64,000 bases of DNA from Rhipicephalus microplus (taxonomy: Eukaryota; Arthropoda; Arachnida; Ixodida; Ixodidae), in the NCBI RefSeq assembly GCF_043290135.1, contig NC_134705.1, positions 39,980,771 to 40,044,770 on the forward strand, written 5' to 3'. Position numbers and translations under genes: made by a program. Under the pieces are notes generated by a model. That model was not told the origin of the DNA. It was given only the letters and a program-made list of their open reading frames with translations, and did not search any database. Positions 47,541 to 57,634 of this stretch are shown piece by piece; the stretch's first letter is position 1, and each line of letters starts with the position of its first letter.

Positions 47541-49084
47541 AATGACGCCACGTGTATACCAGCAAATGCGTCACATCCGCTTTATTTTTTATTCCGCCAG
47601 AAGTATTCCCTCCTCAAAGAGATGGCGCTAAGCTCCATAAACAGCCGATCAGCCGCCATTTTCTAAACGTATGGGCTTCTAAGCAGCCTTCGATACTAGT
47701 CTATATATACATTGGATAAACTGTTCTTTTAGGCAGAAAGTACACTCACAACTTTCAGTGACTATAAGGGGCACCACAAAAAAACCAAAATCGCTGTCGA
47801 TGCAGTGATTCCCTACATGCACGGAGGAAGGAAAGATAGGAGAGGGCATGCCCAGCCGGAGAGCTACGTGAAAAGTGGGGAGGAAATCACATCATGGCGG
47901 CCATATTCACTGGGCACAATGGTGGCGTTGCTATAGTTACGTGTTGCTTAGTGGTGCCGGTCTAGCAGTGAGCGGCCGTGGCTGGCGGCAGCCTGTGTGC
48001 CTCCCCAGGTCCCGTGCTCAGCCGTGGCGGACAATATCCACGCTCTGCGCCGTGTTATTGGTTACGCAGCAGCTATTGTACTCTTAGCAACAGTTACAAA
48101 TCCTTTTGTTCACCAAGGGGTTTACACAGTGCGTAAAAAAAGTGCATATCATGTGTCGTGCGGCGGATGACGCGGATGAAGCAATTCAGCGAAATTGCGT
48201 TGGGCACCATGACGAAGCGGAACGACGACAGACGCTAGGTAATTGACGGTTGGGCAATACTGCTGCTTTTGACAACGGATGATGCGGTTGAGCTCAGCAA
48301 GACGCAATGAGCACTATGTGCACATACGTAGTTTTGTGTGTTTTGTGTGCAATAGCAACTTGCATGTGTGGAATAAAATACTCTTTCTGTTCCGCTTCGT
48401 ATACTCTCCCCCAGCATTGCACATAATCTCAACGTAACAGCAACCGCGTTCAAGTGTCACTTGCACCGTGCTCAAAGTCGCCACGGTCGCATAATGTTGA
48501 CACCGGTGAGTTTCACGCGGAACACGGACACAGTGCCCGGACGCTGCGTTGGCCACGTGCCGGAATGCAACCGTAGAAGGCGCACGACCGATCGTGTTGT
48601 CTGTACAGTTGCTGAATTATTGACGTGAAAACACTAGCCGTTGTCAGTGCTTCCAGCGCGCGTTCTCTAGTACTTGCTTCCTTGTCGGTGAGCGGTTACT
48701 CGCTGTTAATACTCGGACAAAATGATTTCGCCGAAGGCGTCACGCTGGCCCAGAGTGTTGAACCCCGTTCGATTAGTTTCGGATCATCACGACACGCGGG
48801 CTGCGCAGCTCACGTGCTTTCCGAGCCGGAGAGAGAGTCGTGCCTTCTGCTTTACATTCGAATGTAAACAAGAGAGGAGAACTTGACCAGTCAATAGCCG
48901 ACTTCCGGCTTCATCGCGGATTCACAAGGAGTGACGTCAGGCACTCTCCTCCTACATTTCCTTCCCCCGTGCCTACATGCGAGGAACCTTCGTCACAGGG
49001 GTTGTCACTGCATGCTTGCCGCCGCTTTGGGCTAGGGTAATTTTCCATGGTATTTAAATTCCAATCGAGCAAGCAGCTAATGGT
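47541..49084. other. No confirmed gene; G/C-richer segment near 48.5-48.8 kb
   Basis: A purine-rich segment at 47820-47880 resembles 3020-3225. The stretch 48480-48830 is richer in G+C and CpG, with no clear exon. It lies upstream (on the minus strand) of the proposed membrane-protein gene and could hold its promoter or a leader exon, but no core element was recognised. Confidence 0.35.
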
Positions 49085-49560
49085 AGAGTTCACAAAGTGT
49101 GGGACACGTGGTGCCATAGCGCTGACAGTTGGGCGAGTTGGTGTGGGTTCATAGTTATGAACGGCGCAAAAAAAAAACACATGACACAGATGAAGAAACC
49201 CCACATAGACACGGGCGCTAGACTCGCTAATCTTTATTCACGTTGACTCACAAAGATATACAAGCACTTGGTCCAACAAAACATGTGAAACAGCACAAAA
49301 GGTTTGTCACAAATTCATATTCAAGTAAGATAACTCCTTTGGTTACAGCGTGATAGAGGAAACACTGATACATGAGACGTGCCCGATAAGGCACTAAAGT
49401 TCGCCATGGAACCTACGTTGCCTGCTGCGGAAAAATTCTCACTTGTCAGGTCAGTCGCCAGGGTTTTTACTTGGCGAGTGACCGTCGTTTTATTTTTGAG
49501 TGTGTTGATGTACTGCCCAACTCGGATAAGCACCATAAAAACGTGTCAACATGAAACAGG
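49085..49560 (-). pseudogene. Penelope-like element end fragment
   Basis: The minus strand reads RVGQYINTLKNKTTVTRQVK (49520-49460) and later, past an A-run, a tail with HNYEPTPTRPTVSAMA near 49150-49110. I associate this combination with tick Penelope-type elements, but I cannot verify that. The direction is opposite to the Penelope-like copy at 50365-52150. A copy of the 78-bp repeat follows at 49615-49692. Confidence 0.4.
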
Positions 49561-49614
49561 GAGTGTTACGAAGGCAAGACGCCAACATGGTCCCGAAGGC
49601 GCCACTGCTCTGAA

Positions 49615-49692
49615 CTTGTAAAACCGAGGCAAAGTGAACGGCAGTACACTTAAACATATAAAATCAGCTGGCGCTGAGTTGAGTTGCACTCG
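49615..49692. repeat. 78-bp direct repeat, second copy
   Basis: CTTGTAAAACCGAGGCAAAG onward matches 47367-47444 with three substitutions. Confidence 0.9.
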
Positions 49693-50364
49693 CCGCCAAG
49701 GTCACCAGCCGTTTGGTAGAGTGTGTTACTGAGCTCCCGACTGCTTCTGCGCAGAGCTGATAGACGAGCGGACGAAATGACGGTTAGTTAAGGCAAGGTT
49801 TATGTACAGCATAGAAATAGAGGCGTTACAAATTTGGCACTCCAGGGCCGACAGCTTAGGGACTCGAAGAGCCGAGATGTCTTCTCTCACACGCATTTGT
49901 CGGCTTCTCTACCAGTTACGAAGCGCACCGCCGACGAGATTACAAAGGGCGCCACGAAACTCGCCGCTGCCAAGGACACCAGGTGCACCGGCAGCAAAGG
50001 GGGCTCGAGGCAACCTAGAGACTTCTCTGACACATAGGTCTACTGCCGGCGACGCACCGCAGGGCCGTTTTCATAGGCACCAGGTGGATTCTTTGAGTCG
50101 CGAACGTCCAACCAGAAGCGGCGCTGGCGGTGATGTCAGAATCCTCCAATGGGGCTCGCCGCTGGGCCGTGTCATGCTCATCAAACGTGGAGCAGCTGTA
50201 TGTGGTTGCACCCAAGGACGAGTGACGTTACCACGCATTTCGTAAGATTCGCCAGATTGGAAGGCGCCGATTGCTTCAACGGGCTCGTGGGCCGAGGGAG
50301 CTTGCTGTGCGTTGATTGACAGACCAGCGCCGCCACTACATGACGTCGTTGAGTCGGTCGCGTC
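49693..50364. other. Unassigned, G/C-rich
   Basis: An open frame at 49802-50245 (+) has no recognised domain; frames overlap on both strands. It may be an LTR or the 5' part of the Penelope-like copy. Confidence 0.35.
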
Positions 50365-52150
50365 ATGCAGGCGGGTTCGACCGCTGGCCTTGACACAGAT
50401 TCCCTTTGCAGAGGCGTTTACGTTTGGTGTGGACTCGCAGACGTAACAGGGGTTAACTATTTGGTAGACCACGACCTTAGGCACTTGGCAGCTCACAAGG
50501 AGAGCTCCTTCATTGTCCTTCCTGATCAGATGTTTCCGGAAAAAGAGTTAGCTGCCGCCAACTGTAAATTAGAGAAGGTTAAAAAAGAAGCTGTTGAACT
50601 TTTGAAGTGGTCTACAAAAATTTGCCTCGAGTGTGAAGAGAAAGAAAGGCCTAGTGTTGAAGGTGTTTTTTACAGTAAAGACACACAAGAAAAAAATCTC
50701 GATTCGAACTGTTGTGTCTGAGAATGGTTCATGGCATATGTCTGTTTCTAAGTACCTTCAGAATTGCCTAAAAAGCCTCATAGTCAAGATCATTTCCTGA
50801 TAGCAAATTCGGAGGACGTAATCGATAACCTGAATAACTGCCAACCAGGTCGATACACAACGTTTGGTGTCGACGTGCAGGATTTGTATTACTCGATGCC
50901 ACGGAAGCGATTGATGACATGTGTAAAAAACTGCATTGAATTATATGATGAAGCATTATCTATGGTTAGCAATTGCGGCATTTCCGTGCCATTTTTCTTG
51001 GAAACTTTAACGAGCTATTTGAAGTGTACTGTTATTGGTTTTTAAGACAACTGATGTATACAGAAAAAAGGTGTTTGTATAGGGTCTAGGATTCTCCGAT
51101 TCTTAGCAATGTTTTTCAAGGTTGTGTAGACGAGGGTAATTAGCGGTGCATTGAAGGTCAGGATGTTAGGATCTTCCGCTACGTAGATGATTATTTGGTC
51201 CCTATAGATGCAAGTCAAGGTCCAATCTCAATGAATGTGATTTTAGAGCTGTGCAAGCAGGAAGGCATGTGTTCGAGTTCAAGCACGAGGTTCCAGAGCA
51301 GCAAAATTTGAGATTTCTTCATCTAGCGATTTTTGTGAGGCCTGAACATCTTTGTTGGGAATATTGGCCACGATCTAAAGAAGACCTTCTAAACTACTCA
51401 TCAGCTTACTCTAAAATAGTCAAGGATGGACTATCCTCCTCTTGCTTGAGGGCTGCCCTCCAGCAGACATGTCATCATTTCATCAAGGGAAGCGTTTTCA
51501 TACAAAGAGGTAGGCTTGTGCACGCTGGCTACCCGGAACATGTAGTAACCAGAGTGTGTGAAATGGTAATAAGATCACTAAAGCATGAAGAAAACGGACA
51601 CAAGAAAAATATTAATACGGAAGACTACAAGGAAACAGCCGTAGGGCCATATGTAGATAGAATGTCGCATGGATTGAAAAATGTGGCAAGCCGAGTTTGC
51701 GTGAGGGTGGTGTTTTCAGTGACTAATAAGCTCGAACAAATTTCCGCACGTGTAAGCAAAAAAATTTAAAGAAAAATCAGAAAATGACTTCCAAACGCGG
51801 CGTCAGGCACCGTTCAAAAGCTGTTGACTGTGCCACGGGGGTTGTGCACGAGTTTTCTTTTTCTTTATTGACATTGTATACATAGGACAAACCGGTACGT
51901 GTGTCAATCTGAGATTGAAGGAACAGGAGGTCAATGTTCGCACCGGTGCCCTTTCACATGTAGGCGCGCACTGCAGGGAGTGTGGCCGCGTCCGTCAATT
52001 GGAAAAAACCAGCATCATCGCCAGAAGCAACCTTCAGACAACTCGGGAAATAATCGAGCTTTCGCCCTTTTCGAACACTAGCTCATGTATCAGTATTTTA
52101 TCTATCGTCCTGCAGCCAAAGGACATATCTTCTTTGAATAAGAATTTATG
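50365..52150 (+). pseudogene. Penelope-like retroelement: reverse transcriptase and GIY-YIG endonuclease
   Basis: Several frames in order. VDHDLRHLAAHKESSFIVLP and QMFPEKELAA near 50470-50560 resemble the DKxGxxVVL start of Penelope RT. DVQDLYYSMPRKRL at 50870-50915 is motif A, followed by GISVPFFLETLTSYLK. YVDDYLV (motif C, both Asp kept) is at 51180-51200. A thumb-like region lies at 51251-51769. At 51855-52110 comes a GIY-YIG nuclease: IVYIGQTGTCVNLRLKEQ, then AHCRECG and TREIIE, where the catalytic Glu is retained but the Arg after GQTG is Thr. Penelope elements use this nuclease with an RT related to telomerase. At least four frame breaks. Confidence 0.82.
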
Positions 52151-53152
52151 ACAAACATTTCGTGCTGTTTCACATGTTTTGTTTTGTTTTTTGTTTTGTT
52201 TTTTTTTTGGGGGGGGGGGGGGGTACCACGTTTTTGTGGTGCGACTGTATTCGACGTTTGACACATTTGAGCTGTAGCCGGTTCGGTCGCACTGCATTCC
52301 CGAATCGAGCATCGAGCGTGCGTCAAACTCGGCAGATTTTTCGTCATCAGCTTGGGCCAGCGATCGCGCAGCCGTATATTGACAAAGGTAAACAGCACGG
52401 GAGATAGGTGACGTACAACCGCCTGTGCTACCGGTGGTTTCTTTACCACACCGATCATTTAGATCGAGGATGCCAGTTTCATTTACTGGTATTGTGCCAT
52501 CGAAGATGGGTTACAATTGTTTCATTATGCAAACTAATGATTCTTCCAATTAGTGGTGCTCCAGTGTGCCGCTTATACAAAGAACTCCGGCTTAAACGCT
52601 AAGAGCGAGATCGGAAACCACGATGCTTGGTCATTTCGCAGGTAAGCATGCGATACTGCAGGCCATCTAGCCGAACCGGCTTACATTACTTCAATGTTCA
52701 TATCGATGTTGTCGATAAAACTGCTTGCGAATGTGGACGCCGGCATAAGACTACAAATATCATATATATTTCTAAACTATGAGCTTCCTAGACAGGCATA
52801 CACTCGAACACGGATGACGGCGCCTTCTGCCTAACTGCTGCTGCTCGCGTGTGTCAGTTGTGGCGAGCTGTTAAGTATTTTTCACTCGCAAAAGCATAGC
52901 TGTATTCCGCGTGTTATTGTAACCCCCCCTACACACACACACACACACACACTTAAAAAAGTAAAAGATGGTTCTCGCCTATTGTGTCTCAGGATTACCT
53001 ACAATGGTAGCACAGCACGTTAAAAGCAGTGCTGTTGAGTTTGGTGGTGCGGGCTCCATAACCGGCCTCTGCAGTGGAATTTCCATAGGACTAAATGCAA
53101 TAGAACAACCACGTGCTAACACTTGAGAGCACTTGAAAGAACGCCAATTGAC
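52151..53152. other. No gene; G-run and AC microsatellite
   Basis: A T-run followed by a G-run at about 52199-52223, and (AC)n at 52931-52952. No exon recognised. Confidence 0.45.
52931..52952. repeat. (AC)11 microsatellite
   Basis: Eleven AC units directly after CCCCCCT. Confidence 0.95.
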
Positions 53153-53355
53153 CCCGTCGCGGTGGTCTAGTGGCTAAGGTACTCGGCTGCTGACTCGCAG
53201 GTCACGAGATTGAGTCCCGGCTGCGGCGACTGCATTTCTGATGCAGGTGAAAAATTCTATATGCCTGTGTCTTCAGCTTCAGGTGCACTTTAAAATAGCT
53301 AGGTGATCAAAATTTCCGGAGCCCTCCACTACGGTGTGTCTCATAGTCTTATGGT
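53153..53355 (+). mobile_element. Ruka-type SINE, diverged 3' end
   Basis: Head CCCCGTCGCGGTGGTCTAGTGG and GGCTGCTGACTCGCAGG, B-box position GATTGAGTCCC. The body reads TTTCCGGAGCCCTCCACTACG at 53309-53330 and then TCATAGTCTTATGGTGG. The usual ATCAATCA end is lost or diverged and no target duplication was found. Confidence 0.88.
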
Positions 53356-53797
53356 GGAAGTGGTCGAAATTGATCACACAGTCATTACTATACAGCGTTT
53401 CAACACTCATCAGGTTTTTGTAAATAAAGTCTAAGCAATCCTGTTGCGTCCAGAAGTCAGCCGATTTCAAGTGCACGTTGGTAACCACACAATCACTGTG
53501 ACAAATGTCAAGATATGCAGTTCGATAGCCTATGGTTTTTCCATTGCCAGCCGAATAGAAACCCAGGCACGTTCATGACGCCTTTCACGGCTTGATTATT
53601 TAAAGTTCACAAGGGCCGAATGACGACTGCTAATTGCAATAGTCAGATACTGTTCATTGTGGAATGTAAGAAAAACATCGCCAATACAGCAACATAGCGC
53701 TCGTGTCACATGCTTTTTATGGGCGAAGCTCTTTAAGCCATGGGCTATGCGTCCGCGATGTATGTAGTAGTAGTGCATTGTATTAGTGCGTTGCCAC
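53356..53797. other. No gene recognised
   Basis: A/T-rich with short frames only. Confidence 0.4.
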
Positions 53798-54180
53798 CTC
53801 CACGGCTGGACTAGAGGAGCGACACGCATGCCCTCATTTCAATTGAAGAGGGAACTCCTGCAGGTTAACCACAATTAAAGAAGTAGTTGTTTCTGATGAA
53901 ATAAAATACAGAGGCGAGTATCGGTTGCTTGATCTCCATACTGTGTGCCTTGAATTGGATGCTTACTAAACAAAACTAGTATCAGAAGGTCGCACTTTGA
54001 GCAATACCTCACCAGAAAGGGTTGCAACGCTAAACTTTCTAGGCGCAACCTCCTTGGTTTTATCCAGGTTTTGCGAGGGTTGGGCCGCAGTGCCATGAAC
54101 TAGAGGTGGTGAAAGGTGGAAACCAGACACGAAGTGCAGGCCGTAATAAAGTGCACGTGTGCCGCTCCTCTAGTACGGCC
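53798..54180. repeat. Inverted-repeat (foldback-like) element
   Basis: CCACGGCTGGACTAGAGGAG at about 53799-53818, continuing CGACACGCATGC, is matched by the inverse of GTGCACGTGTGCCGCTCCTC (about 54151-54170), continuing TAGTACGGCCGTG. Arms are about 32 bp with several mismatches, with weaker similarity further out; the middle of about 310 bp has no coding signal. Confidence 0.6.
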
Positions 54181-54487
54181 GTGCCATCGCTCGTTTAGTC
54201 CTTGCAATGTTCGCTGCATGGCGGTTCCTCTATATGATGAATGTAGTCAAGAAGATGAATGGTACATGAGGATGCAGAGGGTACTTGTCAAGCTGAAAAG
54301 ATTATGAAGTTCGGTTGTCTCGGCGCTTTGGCTGGATCCACCATTACGACGCCAGTTGTCAAAAACTGCTAGCTCTTGGATAAGCAACTACTGCTTCTAA
54401 ACACCTTGTTTTGACTGTTACAGGAGCTGGGAAATTCCATAATCTTGAAGCTTCGCAACCGCACGTTGCCTCCCGTTACTACGTACG

Positions 54488-54810
54488 ATGTCCACGAATG
54501 AATACCGGCAGGCTGCCGCCTCGTCTCCGACTACTCCAGCTCCTGTTTGCCCAGGCCCCATTAAGCTACGCGACCCACCTGCCTTCAGTGAGACTGACGG
54601 CAAGGACGTAGAAGACTGGCTTGACGAATACGACCGGATGAGCAAACACAACAAGTGGGATGATGCGCACAAGCTCACCGTCGTCCAGTTTTATTTACCT
54701 CACGTTGCCAGTTTGCGATATCGCAACCACAAGAGGGAGCTTTCCACCTAGTCGGCCTTCAGAACGGCGTTCGCAGATTTGTTCGGCCACCCTGTGCTTC
54801 GGAATCTACA
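54488..54810 (+). pseudogene. Gypsy gag 5' fragment
   Basis: From an ATG at 54488: IKLRDPPAFSETDGKDVEDW then YDRMSKHNKWDDAHKLTVVQF, typical of the start of a Gypsy gag in which PRDPPxFxGxxGxDVExWL is common. A stop comes at 54749-54751, and SAFRTAFADLFGHP continues just after it in the same frame. The rest of gag and all of pol are missing. It is more like the group represented at 1-1845 than the element at 21159, but that is a guess. Confidence 0.75.
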
Positions 54811-55358
54811 TCCGCCGCATGTATAACGTGTGCAGGTGGCTTTCACAGCCAGTTTTCAGCCGCTTTGGTTTTGCTTGTATCGTTATATCAGACACAGGGT
54901 CACATCTAGTGTCACAAATCGCTCCTGTTACGCGGTCGTCTCGCGAGCATCGATGCGCATCAGCGCTGCAAAACACATGCGCTGCTTGAGGCTCTCTTGT
55001 GACCCCACCTGAATAGAATGAGAACGAGCTCAGATTTTGTGGACGACAGCACCTCAGCTTCAAGTTTTACGGGGACAATATATTGCGTCAGCCTGAGACA
55101 TCCGTAGAAGTTCATGGGTTTGTTTTGTTTACATCCTGAAGTTATCTCATCCGCCGCAAGGGCACGTATAGCTTGTGACCTTTGCGCATACCCTTACGGC
55201 TACTCAGTTTACGAATGTGGTCCACACTTCGCAAGGCCGCGGTGTAGCGGCGCTGGCTGCAGAGCTTCTCCTAACGGCAAGAAGGCCCCCGAGCACATCT
55301 TGGCCCTGACTAAGGAGCAGTGCGAACTATTTCAGAACTGTGCGCGATATGGTTCTTT

Positions 55359-55385
55359 TTAAATGCGAAGTATTTCTTTGCGAAC
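55359..55385 (+). repeat. Copy of foldback terminal motif
   Basis: TTTAAATGCGAAGTATTTCT followed by TTGCGAAC matches the end of the foldback element at 29737, with two or three changes. It lies just before the RTE-like LINE. Confidence 0.65.
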
Positions 55386-57308
55386 CTCTTGCAAGAGGTC
55401 CGTGGTTCAAATCCCGGTACCGCGCAGTTCCCAACCGGATTAAAAAAAATCCAAAAATCCGCGTGTTGATGGAACTGCATTAAGAAGCCTGGGGTGCGGC
55501 CTCACCGGCAAACACCGCCGAGAACGCGCTCCCTCACCAGAGAAGGATTGGCCACCCTGGTGCAGTATCTGGCCACTACCTCCCACATGCTTACGTCAAA
55601 TAACTCACGGCCCTCAGTCCCCAGCAGCTGCGAAGCAACTGACCACGGCGGCGGTCAGATCTGCAACGCAGCAGACGGTGCTAAGAATCTCTGCATCCGG
55701 ACAGGCCGCCTTTGGAACCTGAACTTGGCAACGTTTAACGCTAGAACCTTATCTAGTGAGGGAAGTCTAGCTGTACTATTTGAGGAGCTAGAGGGTGTTA
55801 AATGGGATATAATAGGGCTCAGTGAGGTTAGGAGGACAGATGAGGCCTATACGGTGCTACAGAATGGGCACGTCCTTTGCTACAGGGGCTTGGCAGACAG
55901 AAGAGAACTGGGAGTGGGGTTCCTAATTCACAGAAACATAGCTGGCAACATAGAGGAATACTGTAGCATTAATGAAAGGGTGGTAGGTATTGTAATTAAA
56001 CTGAATAAAAGATACAAGATGAAGGTAGTACAGGCTTACGCGCCTACATCCAGCCATGAAGACGCTTCAGTTGAAAGCTTCTATGAAGACGTGGAATCGG
56101 CAATGAGTAAGGTAAAAACACAGTATACTATAGTGATGGGCGACTTTAATGCAAAGGTAGGGAAGAAGCAGGCTGGAGACCAGGCAGTAGGAGATTATGG
56201 CATCGGTACAAGAAACGCCAGAGGAGAGCTACTAGTAGAATTCGCAGAACGCAATAATTTACGGATTTTGAATACCTTCTACCGAAAGCGAGAAAACCGC
56301 AAGTGGACATGGAGGAGCCCTAATGGCGAAAATAATAACGAAATAGACTTTATAATGAGTGCACACCCTGGAATTGTGCAGGATGTGGAAGTGATTGGCA
56401 AGGTACGATGCAGTGACCACAGAATGGTACGGTCTCGAATTCGCCTAGACTTGAAGAAGGAACGACAGAAACTGATACGCAAGAAGCCAATCAATCAGCT
56501 AGCACTGAGAGGGAAAGTACAGGAATTCAGAGTGTCGCTGCAGAACAGGTACTCGGCTCTTAGTGAGGAAACCAACCTTAGCGTAGATACAATGAATGAT
56601 AATCTGACGAGTATCATTACGGAGTGTGAAGTGGAAGTTGGAGGCAGGGTAGTTAGACAGGACACTGGCAAGCTTTCCCAGGAAACGAAGAACCTAATTA
56701 AGATGCGTCAAATCATGAAAGTGTCAAGTACAACAGACAAAATAGAACTGGCAGAGCTTTCGAAGTTGATTAATCGACGTAAGGTATGCGATGTAAGAAG
56801 GTATAACATGGAGAGAATTGAACACGCTCTGAAAAACGGAGGAAGTGTCAAAGCATTGAAGAGGAAACTTGGGATAAGCAAAAGTCGGATGTATGCACTA
56901 AGGGACAAAGAAGGCAAAATAACTACCAATATGGATAGGATAGTTAAAATAGCGGAGGAGTTTTACAGAGATCTGTACAGTAGCCGAGACAACCACGACC
57001 TTAACACTATAAGAACTAGCAGTAACCCAGATTACACCCCACCAGTAATGATAGAAGAAGTCAGAAAATCTTTGGAGAGCATGCAAAGGGGCAAAGCTGC
57101 TGGTGAGGATCAGGTAACATCAGATCTGCTGAAAGTAGGAGAACAGATTGTGTTAGAAAACTAGCCACCCTGTTTACGAGGTGTCTCCTGACGGGAAGAG
57201 TACCAGAGTCTTGGAAGAACGCTAACATCATCTTAATACATAAGAAAGGAGATGACAAGGACTTGAAGAATTACAGGCCGATCAGCTTGCTCTCTGTAGT
57301 ATACAAGC
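55386..57308 (+). pseudogene. RTE-like LINE: 5' region, endonuclease and start of reverse transcriptase
   Basis: The long frame is open from 55494 (GTG); the first ATG in frame is 55587. AP-type endonuclease motifs in order are ATFNARTLSSEG, IIGLSEVRR, VQAYAPTSS, IVMGDFNAKVG, EIDFIMSA and CSDHRMVRSR, all with catalytic residues present. A linker with basic and coiled segments precedes the RT. The frame stops at 57164; a frameshift near 57145-57160 moves the continuation ([20 protein letters not shown]) into another frame, which runs to [13 protein letters not shown] at 57308. There it is split by the BEL element and resumes at 63035. The wording is RTE/BovB-like. One visible break, so a fairly young copy. 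Confidence 0.88.
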
Positions 57309-57450
57309 TGTAGAAAACAGATTTGAAGATGGAGCTCGGAGGCGAGGAAGAAGAAGCAGCCAGGGTCACGCTCTGCACATTTTTTTTTGTTCTGTCAACA
57401 ATAAACCGAAGACGTATCGGTTATGCGGTCTCTCTGGTCCTTCTGAAACA
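57309..57450 (+). repeat. BEL 5' LTR
   Basis: 142 bp, TG..CA ended. Contains AATAAA-type sequence (AACAATAAACC, near 57398). Differs from the 3' LTR at two positions: CAGA preceded by A instead of T (near 57317), and CCGAAG instead of CCTAAG (near 57409). Confidence 0.95.
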
Positions 57451-57467
57451 TGGTGCCGTGACCAGGA
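57451..57467 (+). promoter_or_regulatory. BEL primer-binding site
   Basis: TGGTGCCGTGACCAGGA directly follows the LTR, the usual place and general wording for BEL/Pao primer sites. The primer tRNA was not assigned. Confidence 0.75.
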
Positions 57468-57634
57468 GTGATCTGAAGACAGACGCAGAGACTTCAACCC
57501 CATTCGCAACAACGGGTTGAAGAACGAAGCAGTGGCGTCTGGCTCAAGGACTAACCGTCGAGAGAAGGACCACGACCGACGACTGTTGGCGACGCACATA
57601 AAAAAGGCAAGAGCTCTTTCAACACGTTTTAGGC

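Noticed and set aside
49802..50245. 147-codon plus-strand frame
   Set aside because: Open on both strands in a G/C-rich segment with no recognisable domain; more likely untranslated DNA of a retroelement.
55397..55430. Possible tRNA gene (GGTTCAAATCCC B box)
   Set aside because: No matching A box or acceptor stem is visible; it is better explained as LINE 5' region.
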